A stretch of 64,000 nt of DNA from Lentzea albidocapillata subsp. violacea (GCF_900100275.1 NZ_FNET01000030.1:1-64000); one strand, 5' to 3'. Shown: positions 32,017 to 40,502, counted from the stretch's first letter. Numbers and translations: made by a program. Notes: a model not told the origin generated them from the sequence alone.

Positions 32017-33487
32017 CCATCACCTCCGCCGCGATGGCCGCGAGCACGTGTTCACGGGTGAGCTGGTCTCCTTCGAGTTCACCTGCGACCGAGCCGTCGC
32101 GCAGCACGACGAGCCGGTCGGCGCCGTCGAGCAGTTCGTCCAGTTCGGAGCTGATCAGCAGCACCGCCAGGCCCTCCCGCGCGAGTTCGTCGATCAGCGC
32201 CTGCACCTCGGCCTTGGCGCCGACGTCGATGCCGCGCGTCGGTTCGTCGAGGAGCAGGATCTTCGGTTCCGTGCACAACCATCTGGCCAGCAACACCTTC
32301 TGCTGGTTGCCGCCGGACAGTTCCGCGACCTTCTGCTCCGGGCTGGACACCTTGATGCGCAGGCGTTCGATGAACGTGTCCACGATCCGGTCCTGTCTGG
32401 ACCGGCTCGTCACGCCGAACTTGCTGAGCCTCGGCAGTGCGGCCAGCACGATGTTCTCGCGCACGGACAGGTTCGGGATGATCCCCTCGGTCTTGCGGTC
32501 CTCGGCGAGCATGCTGATGCCCGCCTTCATCGACGCCTTGACGTTGTGCGCCACCGGTTTGCCGGCGACGAGCACCGTGCCGCCGTCGAGCGGGAGCGCA
32601 CCGATGATCGCCTTCGCGGTCTCGGTGCGGCCCGATCCGAGCAGGCCGGCGAGGCCGACGACCTCACCGGGCCGGATCGACGCGCTGACGCCGCCGATGC
32701 GCGGCTTGCTCGTGAGGTCGCGAGCCTCCAGTACCGGCTGCGTGTCGGCGTGATGACCCTCGCCGAACGCCGTGGTGCCGTGTTTCTCGATCTCCTTGAC
32801 CGATCTGCCGAGCATCAGCGAGACCAGTTCGATGCGCGGAAGTTCTTTGAGGGGCCCACTGTGCACGTTCACACCGTCCCGCAGGACCGTGACGGTGTCG
32901 CAGATCCGGTACAGCTCGTCCATGCGGTGGCTGACGTAGATGATCGCGATACCCGCCTCGTGGAGCTTCCGCACGACGCCGAGCAGCGTCTCGACCTCGC
33001 GTGGTTCCAGCGACGACGTGGGCTCGTCCATGATCACGACGTCCGCGTCCGCCGCGACCGCCCTGGCGAGCGCGACCATCTGCTGCTCGCCGACCGCGAG
33101 CGTCCCGAGTGGACTGCTCACGTCCGCCGTGATGCCGTAGCCCCGCAACAGTTCCGCCGCGTCGGCGTCGCGGCGGGCACGGTCGATCAGGCCGAACCGG
33201 TTGCGCGGCTCGCGGCCGAGGAACAGGTTGGCGGACACGCTCATCAACGGAACGAGGTTCACCTCCTGGTAGATCGTGGAGATGTGCCCGTTGCGGGTGA
33301 TGGCACCGGCATCCGGGGTGTGGATGCCGGTCAGCACCTTGATCAGCGTCGACTTGCCGGCGCCGTTCTCCCCGACCAGCGCGTGGATCTCGCCGCGCTG
33401 GAGCGCGAAGTCCACGTCGCCGAGGGCCCGGACGCCGGCGAACGTCTTCGTCACGCCGGCGACCTCGATCACCGGATCAGTAGGCAT
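31973..33487 (-). CDS. Sugar ABC transporter ATP-binding protein (YtfR/RbsA-like)
   Basis: A 504-residue tandem ATPase. The first domain has Walker A GENGAGKST (about 39) and Walker B VVIMDEPTSSLEPREVE. Its signature region reads LAVGEQQMVALARA in place of LSGGQ. The second domain has a degenerate P-loop GLLGSGRTE, a canonical LSGGNQQKVLLARWL and LLLDEPTRGIDVG. One degenerate half is normal for ribose-type transporters. The C-terminus is rich in Asp, His and Ser (DDSDDHAGSHQDSH). It overlaps the substrate-protein gene by 11 bases (33477-33487). Confidence 0.92.
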   Translation of the reverse strand: MPTDPVIEVAGVTKTFAGVRALGDVDFALQRGEIHALVGENGAGKSTLIKVLTGIHTPDAGAITRNGHISTIYQEVNLVPLMSVSANLFLGREPRNRFGLIDRARRDADAAELLRGYGITADVSSPLGTLAVGEQQMVALARAVAADADVVIMDEPTSSLEPREVETLLGVVRKLHEAGIAIIYVSHRMDELYRICDTVTVLRDGVNVHSGPLKELPRIELVSLMLGRSVKEIEKHGTTAFGEGHHADTQPVLEARDLTSKPRIGGVSASIRPGEVVGLAGLLGSGRTETAKAIIGALPLDGGTVLVAGKPVAHNVKASMKAGISMLAEDRKTEGIIPNLSVRENIVLAALPRLSKFGVTSRSRQDRIVDTFIERLRIKVSSPEQKVAELSGGNQQKVLLARWLCTEPKILLLDEPTRGIDVGAKAEVQALIDELAREGLAVLLISSELDELLDGADRLVVLRDGSVAGELEGDQLTREHVLAAIAAEVMDDSDDHAGSHQDSH

Positions 33488-34517
33488 TGCCGAGCTTCTG
33501 CGCCGCGTTCGTGGAGTCGTACTCGTCGTCGGAGATCACGATGGTCTGCGGGATCTCGTCGCCCTTGCCGAACTTCTCCAGCGTGTCGAACGCGAGCGGG
33601 CCGAAGCGCGGGTTGGACTCGACGACGGCGGTGTAGCTGCCGTCCGCGATGAGCTGCACGGCGTTGCGCGTGCCGTCGACGGACACGATCTTGACGTCCT
33701 TGCCCGGCTGCTTGCCGGCGGCCTTGAGGGCGGTGACGGCGCCGATGCCCATCTCGTCGTTCTCGGCGTACACGGCGGTGATGTCCGGGTTGCTCTGGAT
33801 CAGCTGCTCCATCACGGCCTGGCCCTTGGACCGGTCGAACTCGCCGGTCTGCTCGGCGACGACGGTGAGGCCGGGCGTGCCGGCGATGCCGTCCTTGAAG
33901 CCCTTGGTCCGGTCGACCGTGACGTTGTTGCCCGAGGCACCGAGCAGGATCGCGACCTTGCCGGTGCCGCCGGTCGCCTTGATCATCTGCTGGGCGGCGC
34001 GGTTGCCCTGTTCGACGAAGTCGGAGCCGATGAACGTGAGGTAGTCGGTGCAGGGCTTCGACGTCACCTTGCGGTCGATCGTGATCACCGGCACCTGCTT
34101 GGCCCTGGCCGCGTCGAACGCGGGCTGCAGGCCGTCGGAGTTGAGCGGCGCCACGATCAGCAGCTTCGCCCCGCGGTCGATCAGCGACTTGATGTCGCTG
34201 ATCTGCTTGTTCAGGTCGCTCTGCGCGTTCGTGTACAGCAGCTCGGCTCCCCGCTTCGCGGCCTCGTCCCTGATCGACTGCGTCTCGGCGGTGCGGAACG
34301 GGTTGGCTTCCTTCTCCGACTGGGAGAAGCCGACCAGCGCGCCCTTGACGTCGACCTGCGGGTATCCGGTCGTGCTGCGCGCACAGCCGGGACCAGCGCT
34401 TTGGTTCTGCGCGGCAGACGCGGCGGGCCCTCCACTGGTCGCGGTCGTCGGGGTTTCTCTGCTGGTGCACCCCGTCACGAGCAAGGCTGCGACGGCGATG
34501 AGCAACATGCGAGACAT
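33477..34517 (-). CDS. Furanose-type sugar ABC substrate-binding lipoprotein (YtfQ-like)
   Basis: A 346-residue lipoprotein. Lipobox LVTGC places Cys17 at the mature N-terminus. The body resembles E. coli YtfQ, the galactofuranose-binding protein: VGFSQSEKEANPFRTAETQS, IVAPLNSDGLQPAFDAA, VITIDRKV, DRTKGFKDGI, FDRSKGQAVMEQLI and the C-terminal KLGNAY. This identity with YtfQ is by eye. It is the first gene of the operon, 49 bp from a LacI-type operator embedded in a divergent promoter pair. The likely ligand is galactofuranose or a related furanose or furanosyl oligosaccharide. Confidence 0.88.
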   Translation of the reverse strand: MSRMLLIAVAALLVTGCTSRETPTTATSGGPAASAAQNQSAGPGCARSTTGYPQVDVKGALVGFSQSEKEANPFRTAETQSIRDEAAKRGAELLYTNAQSDLNKQISDIKSLIDRGAKLLIVAPLNSDGLQPAFDAARAKQVPVITIDRKVTSKPCTDYLTFIGSDFVEQGNRAAQQMIKATGGTGKVAILLGASGNNVTVDRTKGFKDGIAGTPGLTVVAEQTGEFDRSKGQAVMEQLIQSNPDITAVYAENDEMGIGAVTALKAAGKQPGKDVKIVSVDGTRNAVQLIADGSYTAVVESNPRFGPLAFDTLEKFGKGDEIPQTIVISDDEYDSTNAAQKLGNAY

Positions 34518-34565
34518 CGTTGGCTCCTACACGGCGGGCTATGCGTGGACGCGCTCTCAGGCGCT

Positions 34566-34595
34566 AGATTTGCATCGTTGTTCCAACGATGTAAA
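34566..34595. promoter_or_regulatory. LacI operator inside overlapping divergent promoters
   Basis: CATCGTTG-TTC-CAACGATG (34573-34591) is a perfect 8-3-8 palindrome; flanking TTT/AAA extends the symmetry to 34569-34595 with one mismatch. On the minus strand TTTACA (34595-34590) and AAATCT (34571-34566) form a possible -35/-10 with 18-nt spacing, so the operator fills the spacer. On the plus strand TTGCAT (34570-34575) and TAAAGA (34592-34597) are possible boxes for lacI. Repression of both directions by the adjacent LacI protein is the inference. Confidence 0.85.
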
Positions 34596-34620
34596 GACCC
34601 GGGTTCGTCCCGGTCTTTTT
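34593..34620 (+). terminator. Terminator-like hairpin with T-run in the leader of the lacI-type gene
   Basis: AAAGACC(C)GGG pairs with CCCGGTCTTT across a five-base loop (ten pairs, one bulged C) and is followed by a run ending in TTTTT. U-run terminators are unusual in this GC-rich sequence. It lies between the operator and the ribosome-binding site (34634-34640), so it may attenuate lacI transcription. Confidence 0.6.
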
Positions 34621-34645
34621 CCCGGTACTTTTTCTGGAGGCTGTG

Positions 34646-35632
34646 TTGGCCACGCTCAAGGACGTCGCCCGGCTGGCGGGCGTCTCGGTGAAGACCGTGT
34701 CGAACGTGGTCAACGGCTACTCGTTCGTGAAACCGGACAACCGCCGCCGCGTCGAGGAGGCGCTGGAGGCGACCGGTTACCGGCCGAACCTCGGCGCCCG
34801 CAACCTGCGCCGCGGCCGCACCGGTTTCATCGCCCTGGTCCTGCCCGAGCTCTCGATCCCCTACTTCGCCGAGCTCGCCGGCCTCGTCATCGCCGCCGCC
34901 CAGGACCACGAGTGGAACGTGCTCATCGAGCAGACGTTCGGCACCCTGGCCGGCGAACGCTCCGCGCTGGCCTCCCTGGGCCCGCACCTGGTCGACGCCG
35001 CGATCCTCAGCCCGGAGGCCCTGCAGGTGGACGACTTCCAGCTGCCAGTGCCCGCCGTCCTGCTGGGCGAGCACGCCGTCGACGTCCCGATCTCCCGCGT
35101 GGGCATCGACAACGTGGCCGCCGCCCAGGCCGCCGTCCGCCACCTGATCTCGCTGGGCCACCAGCGCATCGCCGCGATCGGCGCCCACCCCCACCGAGGC
35201 ACCGCCGCGCTGCGCCTGGAGGGCTACCGCCGCGCACTGGCCGAAGCCTCGCTGCCGTTCGTCGACGAACTCGTCGTGCCCGCCCTGAACTACCACCGGG
35301 CGGACGGCGCCGCCGCGATGAGGTCGTTGCTGGACCTGCGCACCCCGCCGGACGCCGTGTTCTGCTTCAACGACCTCCTGGCCATCGGCGCCATGCGGGC
35401 GGCCGGCGAACGTTTGGTGCGCGTGCCCCAGGACCTCGCCGTGGTCGGCTTCGACAACAACGAGGAAAGCGCCTACAGCTCGCCGTCACTCACGTCCGTC
35501 GCCCCCGACAAGGCCGCGATCGCCCAAGCGGCCGTCGATCTGCTGCATCGGCGCGTCGAGGCCGGGGACGTCCTCGAGAACGTCGAGACGCCGTTCTCCT
35601 TGCAGGTGAGGGAAAGTACCGTGGCCCGGTGA
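34646..35632 (+). CDS. LacI-family transcriptional repressor of the furanose operon
   Basis: A 328-residue regulator. The TTG at 34646 was preferred over the GTG three bases earlier because GGAGG is then five bases away and the protein starts MATLKDVARLAGVSVKTVSN, the family N-terminus. The HTH and hinge (VNGYSFVKPDNRRRVEEAL, then RRGRTGFIALV) are followed by a periplasmic-binding-protein-like sensor domain. AVVGFDNNEESAYSSPSLTS is the usual C-terminal signature. It is divergent from the transporter/GH2 operon with a perfect operator between, so it is very probably its sugar-responsive repressor. Confidence 0.92.
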   Translation: MATLKDVARLAGVSVKTVSNVVNGYSFVKPDNRRRVEEALEATGYRPNLGARNLRRGRTGFIALVLPELSIPYFAELAGLVIAAAQDHEWNVLIEQTFGTLAGERSALASLGPHLVDAAILSPEALQVDDFQLPVPAVLLGEHAVDVPISRVGIDNVAAAQAAVRHLISLGHQRIAAIGAHPHRGTAALRLEGYRRALAEASLPFVDELVVPALNYHRADGAAAMRSLLDLRTPPDAVFCFNDLLAIGAMRAAGERLVRVPQDLAVVGFDNNEESAYSSPSLTSVAPDKAAIAQAAVDLLHRRVEAGDVLENVETPFSLQVRESTVAR

Positions 35633-35658
35633 CCGGCCGGCGTGCACCCGCATGACCA

Positions 35659-36924
35659 TCACGACAGCGGGCAGGTCGCCACATCGGCCGGCCGGGGCAA
35701 AGTCGCGGACCGAGGCGGCTGCACCCCGTCCAGCCACCCCTCCAAAGCCACGAACGCCGCCCGATGACAAGGCGCAAGCGGCCGCAACCGATCCGGATAG
35801 GCATCCACCAGCCCATCCACGTGCGTCCCCTGCTCCACCCGGTAGTACCGGTGCAACCGATCAGGCGTCATACCCGCGTACACGTCCGAATCCTGGCTGA
35901 TAGGCAGCAGCACGTCGTAAGTCCCATGCACGGTCAGCAAGGGCCGCTTCACCTTCCCGGTCAACGCGACGCGAGACACCGCAGGCCCGGCAACGCGACG
36001 CCGCGCCGCATACGAGTAGTCCGCGTCGCAGGAAGGGGTACCAGGAGCACAGAAAGGCACCCCGGCCTCCAGGTCCCCGTCGAACCCGGGATCGAACTCC
36101 TCGCGGTAGATGCGTTGGGTGAGGTCCCAGTAATAGCGGTAGTGGTAGTCCCACAGGAATTCCGTGCCGGCCGGAAAGCCTGCCGCGACCATCGCGTCGT
36201 GCGCGCCCGGTTCGCCTGCCAGGTAGGCCGGGTAGGCGCGCAGGACGGGTGGCAGGAACGTCAGGGGGTTCGGGCCCTTGACCGTCCACAGTGTCCCCTC
36301 CCAGTCGACGCCACCGTCGTAGAGGTGTGGGCGGTTCTCCAGTTGCCAGCGAACCAGGTAGCCGCCGTTGGAGATGCCGGTGGCGATGGTCCGGCGCGGG
36401 GTTCGGCCGTAGCGCTGGGAGACAACGGACTTCGCCGCGATGGTGAGCTGGGTGAAGCGGTGGTTCCACTCCTCCATCGCGCGGCCGTCGCGGTAGAACT
36501 GGACTCCGGTGTTGCCCTTGTCCGTCGAGGCGAAGGCGTAGCCGCGGGAGAGGACCCAGTCGGAGATCGCGCGGTCGTTGGCGTACTGCTCGCGGACGCC
36601 CGGTGCGCCGGTGACGACCAGGCCGCCGTTCCAGCGGTCGGGCAGTCTGACCACGAACTGGGAGTCGTGCCAGCCGTGGTTGGTGTTGGTGCGCGAGGTG
36701 TCCGGGAAGTAGCCGTCGATCTGGATGCCCGGGACCGCGGCGGGGACGGGCAGGGCGGTGCTCGTGAGGCCCGCCCAGTCGGCCGGGTCGGTGTGGCCGG
36801 TGGCGGTGAGGCCGGTCGTGGTGAGGTCGGTCAGGCGGGCGAGTTGCTGGTGTTCGGCGCCGGGGACCGTCATCGCGGACGTCGGCGGGGTCAGCGCGAG
36901 TACCAGTACCAGCGGGAGCAACAT
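35659..36924 (-). CDS. Secreted alpha/beta-hydrolase, tannase/hydroxybutyrate-oligomer-hydrolase type
   Basis: A 421-residue exported hydrolase. Signal peptide MLLPLVLVLALTPPTSAMTV. The nucleophile region is TIATGISNGGYLVRW (G-x-S-x-G variant with Ser about 183). Downstream, LLTVHGTYDVLLPISQDSDV carries the Asp and QGTHVDGLVD the His. The pattern matches the tannase/feruloyl-esterase and 3-hydroxybutyrate oligomer hydrolase groups. A feruloyl- or acyl-esterase on plant polysaccharides would suit the neighbouring GH2 locus, but its gene is convergent with lacI and outside that operon. Confidence 0.75.
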   Translation of the reverse strand: MLLPLVLVLALTPPTSAMTVPGAEHQQLARLTDLTTTGLTATGHTDPADWAGLTSTALPVPAAVPGIQIDGYFPDTSRTNTNHGWHDSQFVVRLPDRWNGGLVVTGAPGVREQYANDRAISDWVLSRGYAFASTDKGNTGVQFYRDGRAMEEWNHRFTQLTIAAKSVVSQRYGRTPRRTIATGISNGGYLVRWQLENRPHLYDGGVDWEGTLWTVKGPNPLTFLPPVLRAYPAYLAGEPGAHDAMVAAGFPAGTEFLWDYHYRYYWDLTQRIYREEFDPGFDGDLEAGVPFCAPGTPSCDADYSYAARRRVAGPAVSRVALTGKVKRPLLTVHGTYDVLLPISQDSDVYAGMTPDRLHRYYRVEQGTHVDGLVDAYPDRLRPLAPCHRAAFVALEGWLDGVQPPRSATLPRPADVATCPLS

Positions 36925-36935
36925 AGCTGGTCAAG

Positions 36936-37304
36936 CTAGTTGTACGGGCTCGGCGGCAACATGGTTGCCGCCCACACAAGGCCCGCTTTGAAGGTGGTGA
37001 AGCCGAACAGGTCGAGCACCCGGCGGACCTGGGGCTGGGTGTCGTGCACGCTGAACGACTTGCCGTTGTGGTGGGCCGTGCAGAGCAGGAGCAGCAGCGT
37101 GCGCAGGCCGCCGGCGGACAGGAACGTCACCTCGGCCAGGTCGACCGAGACGCGGTCGGTGGTGGTGTCGGTGACGCCGGGCAGCACGGCGGCGAAGAAC
37201 ACGCCGCAGGTGGTCATGTCCATCTCGCCCTGGCAGCTGGCCACGAAACGGGAGCCGGAGCGTTGTGTCCGTACGGTGAACGGACTGTTCTCGCAGGCGG
37301 TCAT
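36936..37304 (-). CDS. STAS-domain protein (anti-sigma-factor-antagonist-like)
   Basis: A 122-residue single STAS domain: FVASCQGEMDMTTCGVFFAA at the N-terminus and VSVDLAEVTFLSAGGLRTLL (about 55-74) at the helix that carries the phosphoacceptor. The usual Asp-Ser pair before the Gly reads Ser-Ala here, a form common in actinomycete STAS proteins, so regulation by the classical serine phosphorylation is uncertain. The ATG at 37304 lacks a strong ribosome-binding site; an upstream GTG (37316) is possible. No anti-sigma kinase is adjacent. An AraC gene precedes it on the same strand, 74 bp away. Confidence 0.75.
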   Translation of the reverse strand: MTACENSPFTVRTQRSGSRFVASCQGEMDMTTCGVFFAAVLPGVTDTTTDRVSVDLAEVTFLSAGGLRTLLLLLCTAHHNGKSFSVHDTQPQVRRVLDLFGFTTFKAGLVWAATMLPPSPYN

Positions 37305-37378
37305 GAAACACTTCACCGCACTGCGAGTCCGGACGATAGCAGCGGAAACGAAGTCCGCGACCGGGAAAACGAAGCGCC

Positions 37379-38296
37379 TCAGCCTGACCGCAGGGTCTTC
37401 GACGGCAGGACATCGTACGCGGCGCGGTAGTGCGCGGCGAAGACACTCGGACGGGCGTAACCCCATCGGGCCGCGATTTCAGTGACAGAACCGTTGCCAG
37501 CCCTCAGATCCTCGTGGGCGCATGACAGACGCACGCCCCGAAGGTAGGCCATCGGTGTCGTGGCGAGGTGGCGGCGGAAGGCGAGTTGCAACGCCCGGAT
37601 GGACACGCGAGCCGCGCGCGCTATGTCGGCGGCGGAGATGTCAGTCTCGGCGTTGTCCTCGATGAACGTGACCGCGCGGCGCAGGCTTCTCGGGTGCGCG
37701 TCACGCCGATCACCACGCGACGGCCCGGCGTGTGTGGTGTTCGGGAACGCGGCGAGGGTGGTGCTCACCAGCAGACGGGTCGCATTCGCCGTCACCAATG
37801 GGTTGTCGCCGAAGTGCGGCAGCACCTCGTCACGCAGATGCACGCAGGTGGACCACCACACCGCCGCGACCCGGGGCGAGACCGGCCGGAAACCGGAGAA
37901 CCGGACACCGTCGGCCACCTCGTCGATCACCGACTGGGTCAGCGTCACCGTCGACAGCCGCGGGTCGAAGATCGCCCCGATGAAGGAACTCTCGGGTGGT
38001 GCGCTCAGGAACACGTCACCAGGCATCCAGAATCGGTCCTCGCCACCGGAACGGTAGTAGACCATCCCGGCGCCCGTGTGCCCGAACACGAAGTTGTTCA
38101 TCGGGTCGACGCTGACTTCCAGCGCGATGCGCCCGTACAGCTCGTCGAACCGGATATGCCCGTGTATTCGTGACGACATCCGCATGTGGGGGTGCTCGAT
38201 GCCGGCGTTGAGACGCATGTGACCGTACGTCGCGTCCAACACTTCGTGCGCCGCGTCCAAGTCCGCCACCTCGACGACTCGTTCCACGTGCTGCAC
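37379..38296 (-). CDS. AraC-family transcriptional regulator
   Basis: A 305-residue regulator. The N-terminal ~170 residues form an AraC-binding-like domain with a cupin character. The C-terminal AraC double HTH begins near RRAVTFIEDNAETDISAADI and includes ARAARVSIRALQLAFRRHLA and GSVTEIAARWGYARPSVFAA. The start is GTG 38296 or GTG 38287, both served by GAGGA; a longer frame would run into the SGNH gene. It may sense an aromatic or sugar ligand; the target genes are not evident. Confidence 0.85.
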   Translation of the reverse strand: MQHVERVVEVADLDAAHEVLDATYGHMRLNAGIEHPHMRMSSRIHGHIRFDELYGRIALEVSVDPMNNFVFGHTGAGMVYYRSGGEDRFWMPGDVFLSAPPESSFIGAIFDPRLSTVTLTQSVIDEVADGVRFSGFRPVSPRVAAVWWSTCVHLRDEVLPHFGDNPLVTANATRLLVSTTLAAFPNTTHAGPSRGDRRDAHPRSLRRAVTFIEDNAETDISAADIARAARVSIRALQLAFRRHLATTPMAYLRGVRLSCAHEDLRAGNGSVTEIAARWGYARPSVFAAHYRAAYDVLPSKTLRSG

Positions 38297-38378
38297 GATC
38301 CTCGTCCGTTCAGCCGGTGTCCATCGCCAGGACGGCTGCTTCCGCTCACCCGGTGGGCGGGCGGAAGCAGCCGGCTCC

Positions 38379-39248
38379 CTAGATCCGGACGAGCGAGGCC
38401 AGCGCGGTCTGTCCCTGCTGGTTCGGGTGGAACACGGCCTCCGGCCCCTCCTGACCCGGCGCCAGCGCGTCGAATCCACGCAGGAACGGCGTGCCCGACT
38501 CGCACAGGGCGCGACCCTCGAACGTGCCGGGACGGGAGAACGGGCTGGCGTAAGTGGCGTGGACGCCCTTGTACGTCGCCTTGGCCACGGCGGTGCGAAG
38601 GGTGGCGTCGATGCCGTCTGCCACCTGGTTGCCCTGGCTGCGTTCCGCGGTGGTCAGAATGCCCTCGCCGCAGATCGGATCGAGCGTGGCGCCGGGCGGG
38701 TTGCCCGAAGCGGACACCTGACGGCCGTACCCCACGACGACCACTCGCGCGTGCGGGCTGCGCTTGCGGATCTCGGTGAGCAGGGCGGTGACGTTGCTGC
38801 CCATCTGCGGCAGCCTGGCCAGGATCGCCTCGGTCGGGGCGCCCGTGCAGTCCGCCTGGATGCAGATGCCGCCGTACGTCGCGTAGCCGATGTCGTTGGT
38901 ACCGACGGTGAGCAGCACCAGGTCGGTGCTGCGCCGCAGGGCGTCCAGCTGCGCCGGACGGTCCTTGAACGGGCGGGAGAAGTCCGCGGTGGCGGCGCCG
39001 CTGCAACTCACGTTGGTGAACGAGCCGAGCCGGCCCGCCGCGCGCAGGCGGGCGGCCACCTGTTCGCCGTAGGAGTTGTTGCTGCGCCAGCAGTTGCCGG
39101 CGGTTCCGTCCTGGTAGGACCCCGCGCCGGTGCCGGAGGCGTACGAGTCACCGAGCACCACGAGCGACGTGGAGCGGACCGCGTTGGCCGTGGGAGCAAT
39201 CCCCAAAGCAGCCAGAACCGCTGTGAGGACGACGATCGTTCTTTTCAC
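38379..39248 (-). CDS. Secreted SGNH/GDSL-family lipase/esterase
   Basis: A 289-residue exported hydrolase. The GTG at 39248 has GGGG upstream and gives a signal peptide (KRTIVVLTAVLAALGIAPTA, cleavage after ANA). Block I is VVLGDSYASGTGAGSY, block III VGTNDIGYATYGG, and block V FHPNQQGQ with the catalytic His. Six cysteines could pair as in Streptomyces scabies esterase-like and rimosus lipase-like enzymes. It lacks the Pro-rich linker and lipobox of the SGNH protein at 0.4 kb and is not a recent duplicate of it. Confidence 0.88.
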   Translation of the reverse strand: MKRTIVVLTAVLAALGIAPTANAVRSTSLVVLGDSYASGTGAGSYQDGTAGNCWRSNNSYGEQVAARLRAAGRLGSFTNVSCSGAATADFSRPFKDRPAQLDALRRSTDLVLLTVGTNDIGYATYGGICIQADCTGAPTEAILARLPQMGSNVTALLTEIRKRSPHARVVVVGYGRQVSASGNPPGATLDPICGEGILTTAERSQGNQVADGIDATLRTAVAKATYKGVHATYASPFSRPGTFEGRALCESGTPFLRGFDALAPGQEGPEAVFHPNQQGQTALASLVRI

Positions 39249-39333
39249 CAGACCCCCGATGTTGATGTCATTGCCGCCCCATGGTGCCCGACCGACCACC
39301 TCGCGCGCCGCCGAACGCGATACTGCGTGATCT

Positions 39334-40341
39334 TCAGCCGGCCGACGTCAGGACGTCCGCGATCTCCTTCAGCAGCGGCGTCTTGCGGTCGTTCGGCAGG
39401 AACGACGCCAGCACCGCGTTCTCCGCCAGCTTCGCGACCTCCGCGCGTCCGAGGTCGAGCGCGGTGGCCACCGCCAGGTACTCGCCTTCCAGCGTCGCGC
39501 CGAAGAACGGCGGGTCGTCGGTGTTCAGCGTGACCACCACACCGGCGTCGAGCATCTGCCGCACGGGATGCGCCTCGATCGACGCCACCTGCCGGGTGCG
39601 GACGTTGGATGTCGGGCACACCTCCAGCGGAATCCCCTTCAGCGCCAGGTGTTCCAGCAACGCCGGGTCCTGGTGGCAGCTCGTGCCGTGGCCGATGCGC
39701 TCGGCCCGGAGGTCGCGCACCGCCGACCAGACGGTCTCCGGGCCGGTGGTCTCCCCCGCGTGCGGCACGCTGTGCAGGCCCGCATCCCTTGCCGCGTCGA
39801 AGAAAGGCGCGAACTGGGCACGGCCGATGCCCGCCTCCGGCCCGCCGAGGCCGAAGGAGACCAGGCCGTCAGGGCGTTCGGACAGCGCGAACGCCAGCGT
39901 CTCACGGCCGGCGACCAGGCCCTTCTCGCCAGGGATGTCGAAGCACCAGGCCAGTTCGACGCCCAGCGCCGAGGCTTCCGCGCGACCGGATTCGAGTCCC
40001 GCGAGGAGCTCGTCGCCGGACATGCCGTCCGTCAGGTGGTTGTGCGGCGTCACGGTGACCTCGGCGTACCTGACGTTCTGCCGCGCCAGTTCGCGGGCGA
40101 GGCCGACGACGAGGGTGTGGATGTCGGCGCGGCCCTTCAGCATCGACTGGACCGCCCAGAACACCTTCAGGAAGTGGTCGAAGTCGCGGAACGTGTAGAA
40201 GCGCTCCAGTTCGGCGCGCTCGACGGGCACGCCGGCCTCGGGGTGGCGCCGGGCGAGTTCCAGGACGGTGTCGAGGCCGGCCGAGCCGACGAGGTGGACG
40301 TGCAGTTCGACCTTGGGCAGTGCGTGGATGAACGAACGCAT
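39334..40341 (-). CDS. Adenosine/adenine deaminase-family protein
   Basis: A 335-residue metal-dependent purine deaminase. Zinc ligands are in ELHVHLVGS (residues about 12-20), with SVPHAGETTG, ERIGHGTSCH and LNTDDPPFF completing the active site; a Glu in HAGE is the proton shuttle. HLVGS replaces HLDGS of classical adenosine deaminase, as in some actinobacterial paralogues, so adenine or a modified nucleoside is possible. The role is purine salvage in the cytoplasm. A short open frame with an apparent coding signature lies upstream on the same strand (40395-40502). Confidence 0.86.
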   Translation of the reverse strand: MRSFIHALPKVELHVHLVGSAGLDTVLELARRHPEAGVPVERAELERFYTFRDFDHFLKVFWAVQSMLKGRADIHTLVVGLARELARQNVRYAEVTVTPHNHLTDGMSGDELLAGLESGRAEASALGVELAWCFDIPGEKGLVAGRETLAFALSERPDGLVSFGLGGPEAGIGRAQFAPFFDAARDAGLHSVPHAGETTGPETVWSAVRDLRAERIGHGTSCHQDPALLEHLALKGIPLEVCPTSNVRTRQVASIEAHPVRQMLDAGVVVTLNTDDPPFFGATLEGEYLAVATALDLGRAEVAKLAENAVLASFLPNDRKTPLLKEIADVLTSAG

Positions 40342-40394
40342 GGCAAAGCTCCCCGTGCGAGGCGAAGGTGAGAGGTGGCGGAGGAACGGACGAC

Positions 40395-40502
40395 TCAGGG
40401 AGCGAGGTCGCCGCGTTCGGTGTCAGCGCCGTAGAGCGGCAGCTTGAAGTCCGGCACGATCTCCAAGCTAGCAGCACCGAGCGCGGTGGCGGCATTTTCG
40501 GC
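40395..40502 (-). other. Small open frame upstream of the deaminase gene (remnant or short peptide)
   Basis: A 35-codon stretch ends at TGA 40395-40397. Its C-terminal part reads EIVPDFKLPLYGADTERGDL, then AP: balanced, protein-like and with third-position GC like real genes. The only start is a TTG at 40466, giving 23 residues, without a good ribosome-binding site. It may be the tail of a decayed gene, a leader peptide of the deaminase gene or chance. I do not recognise it. Confidence 0.25.
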
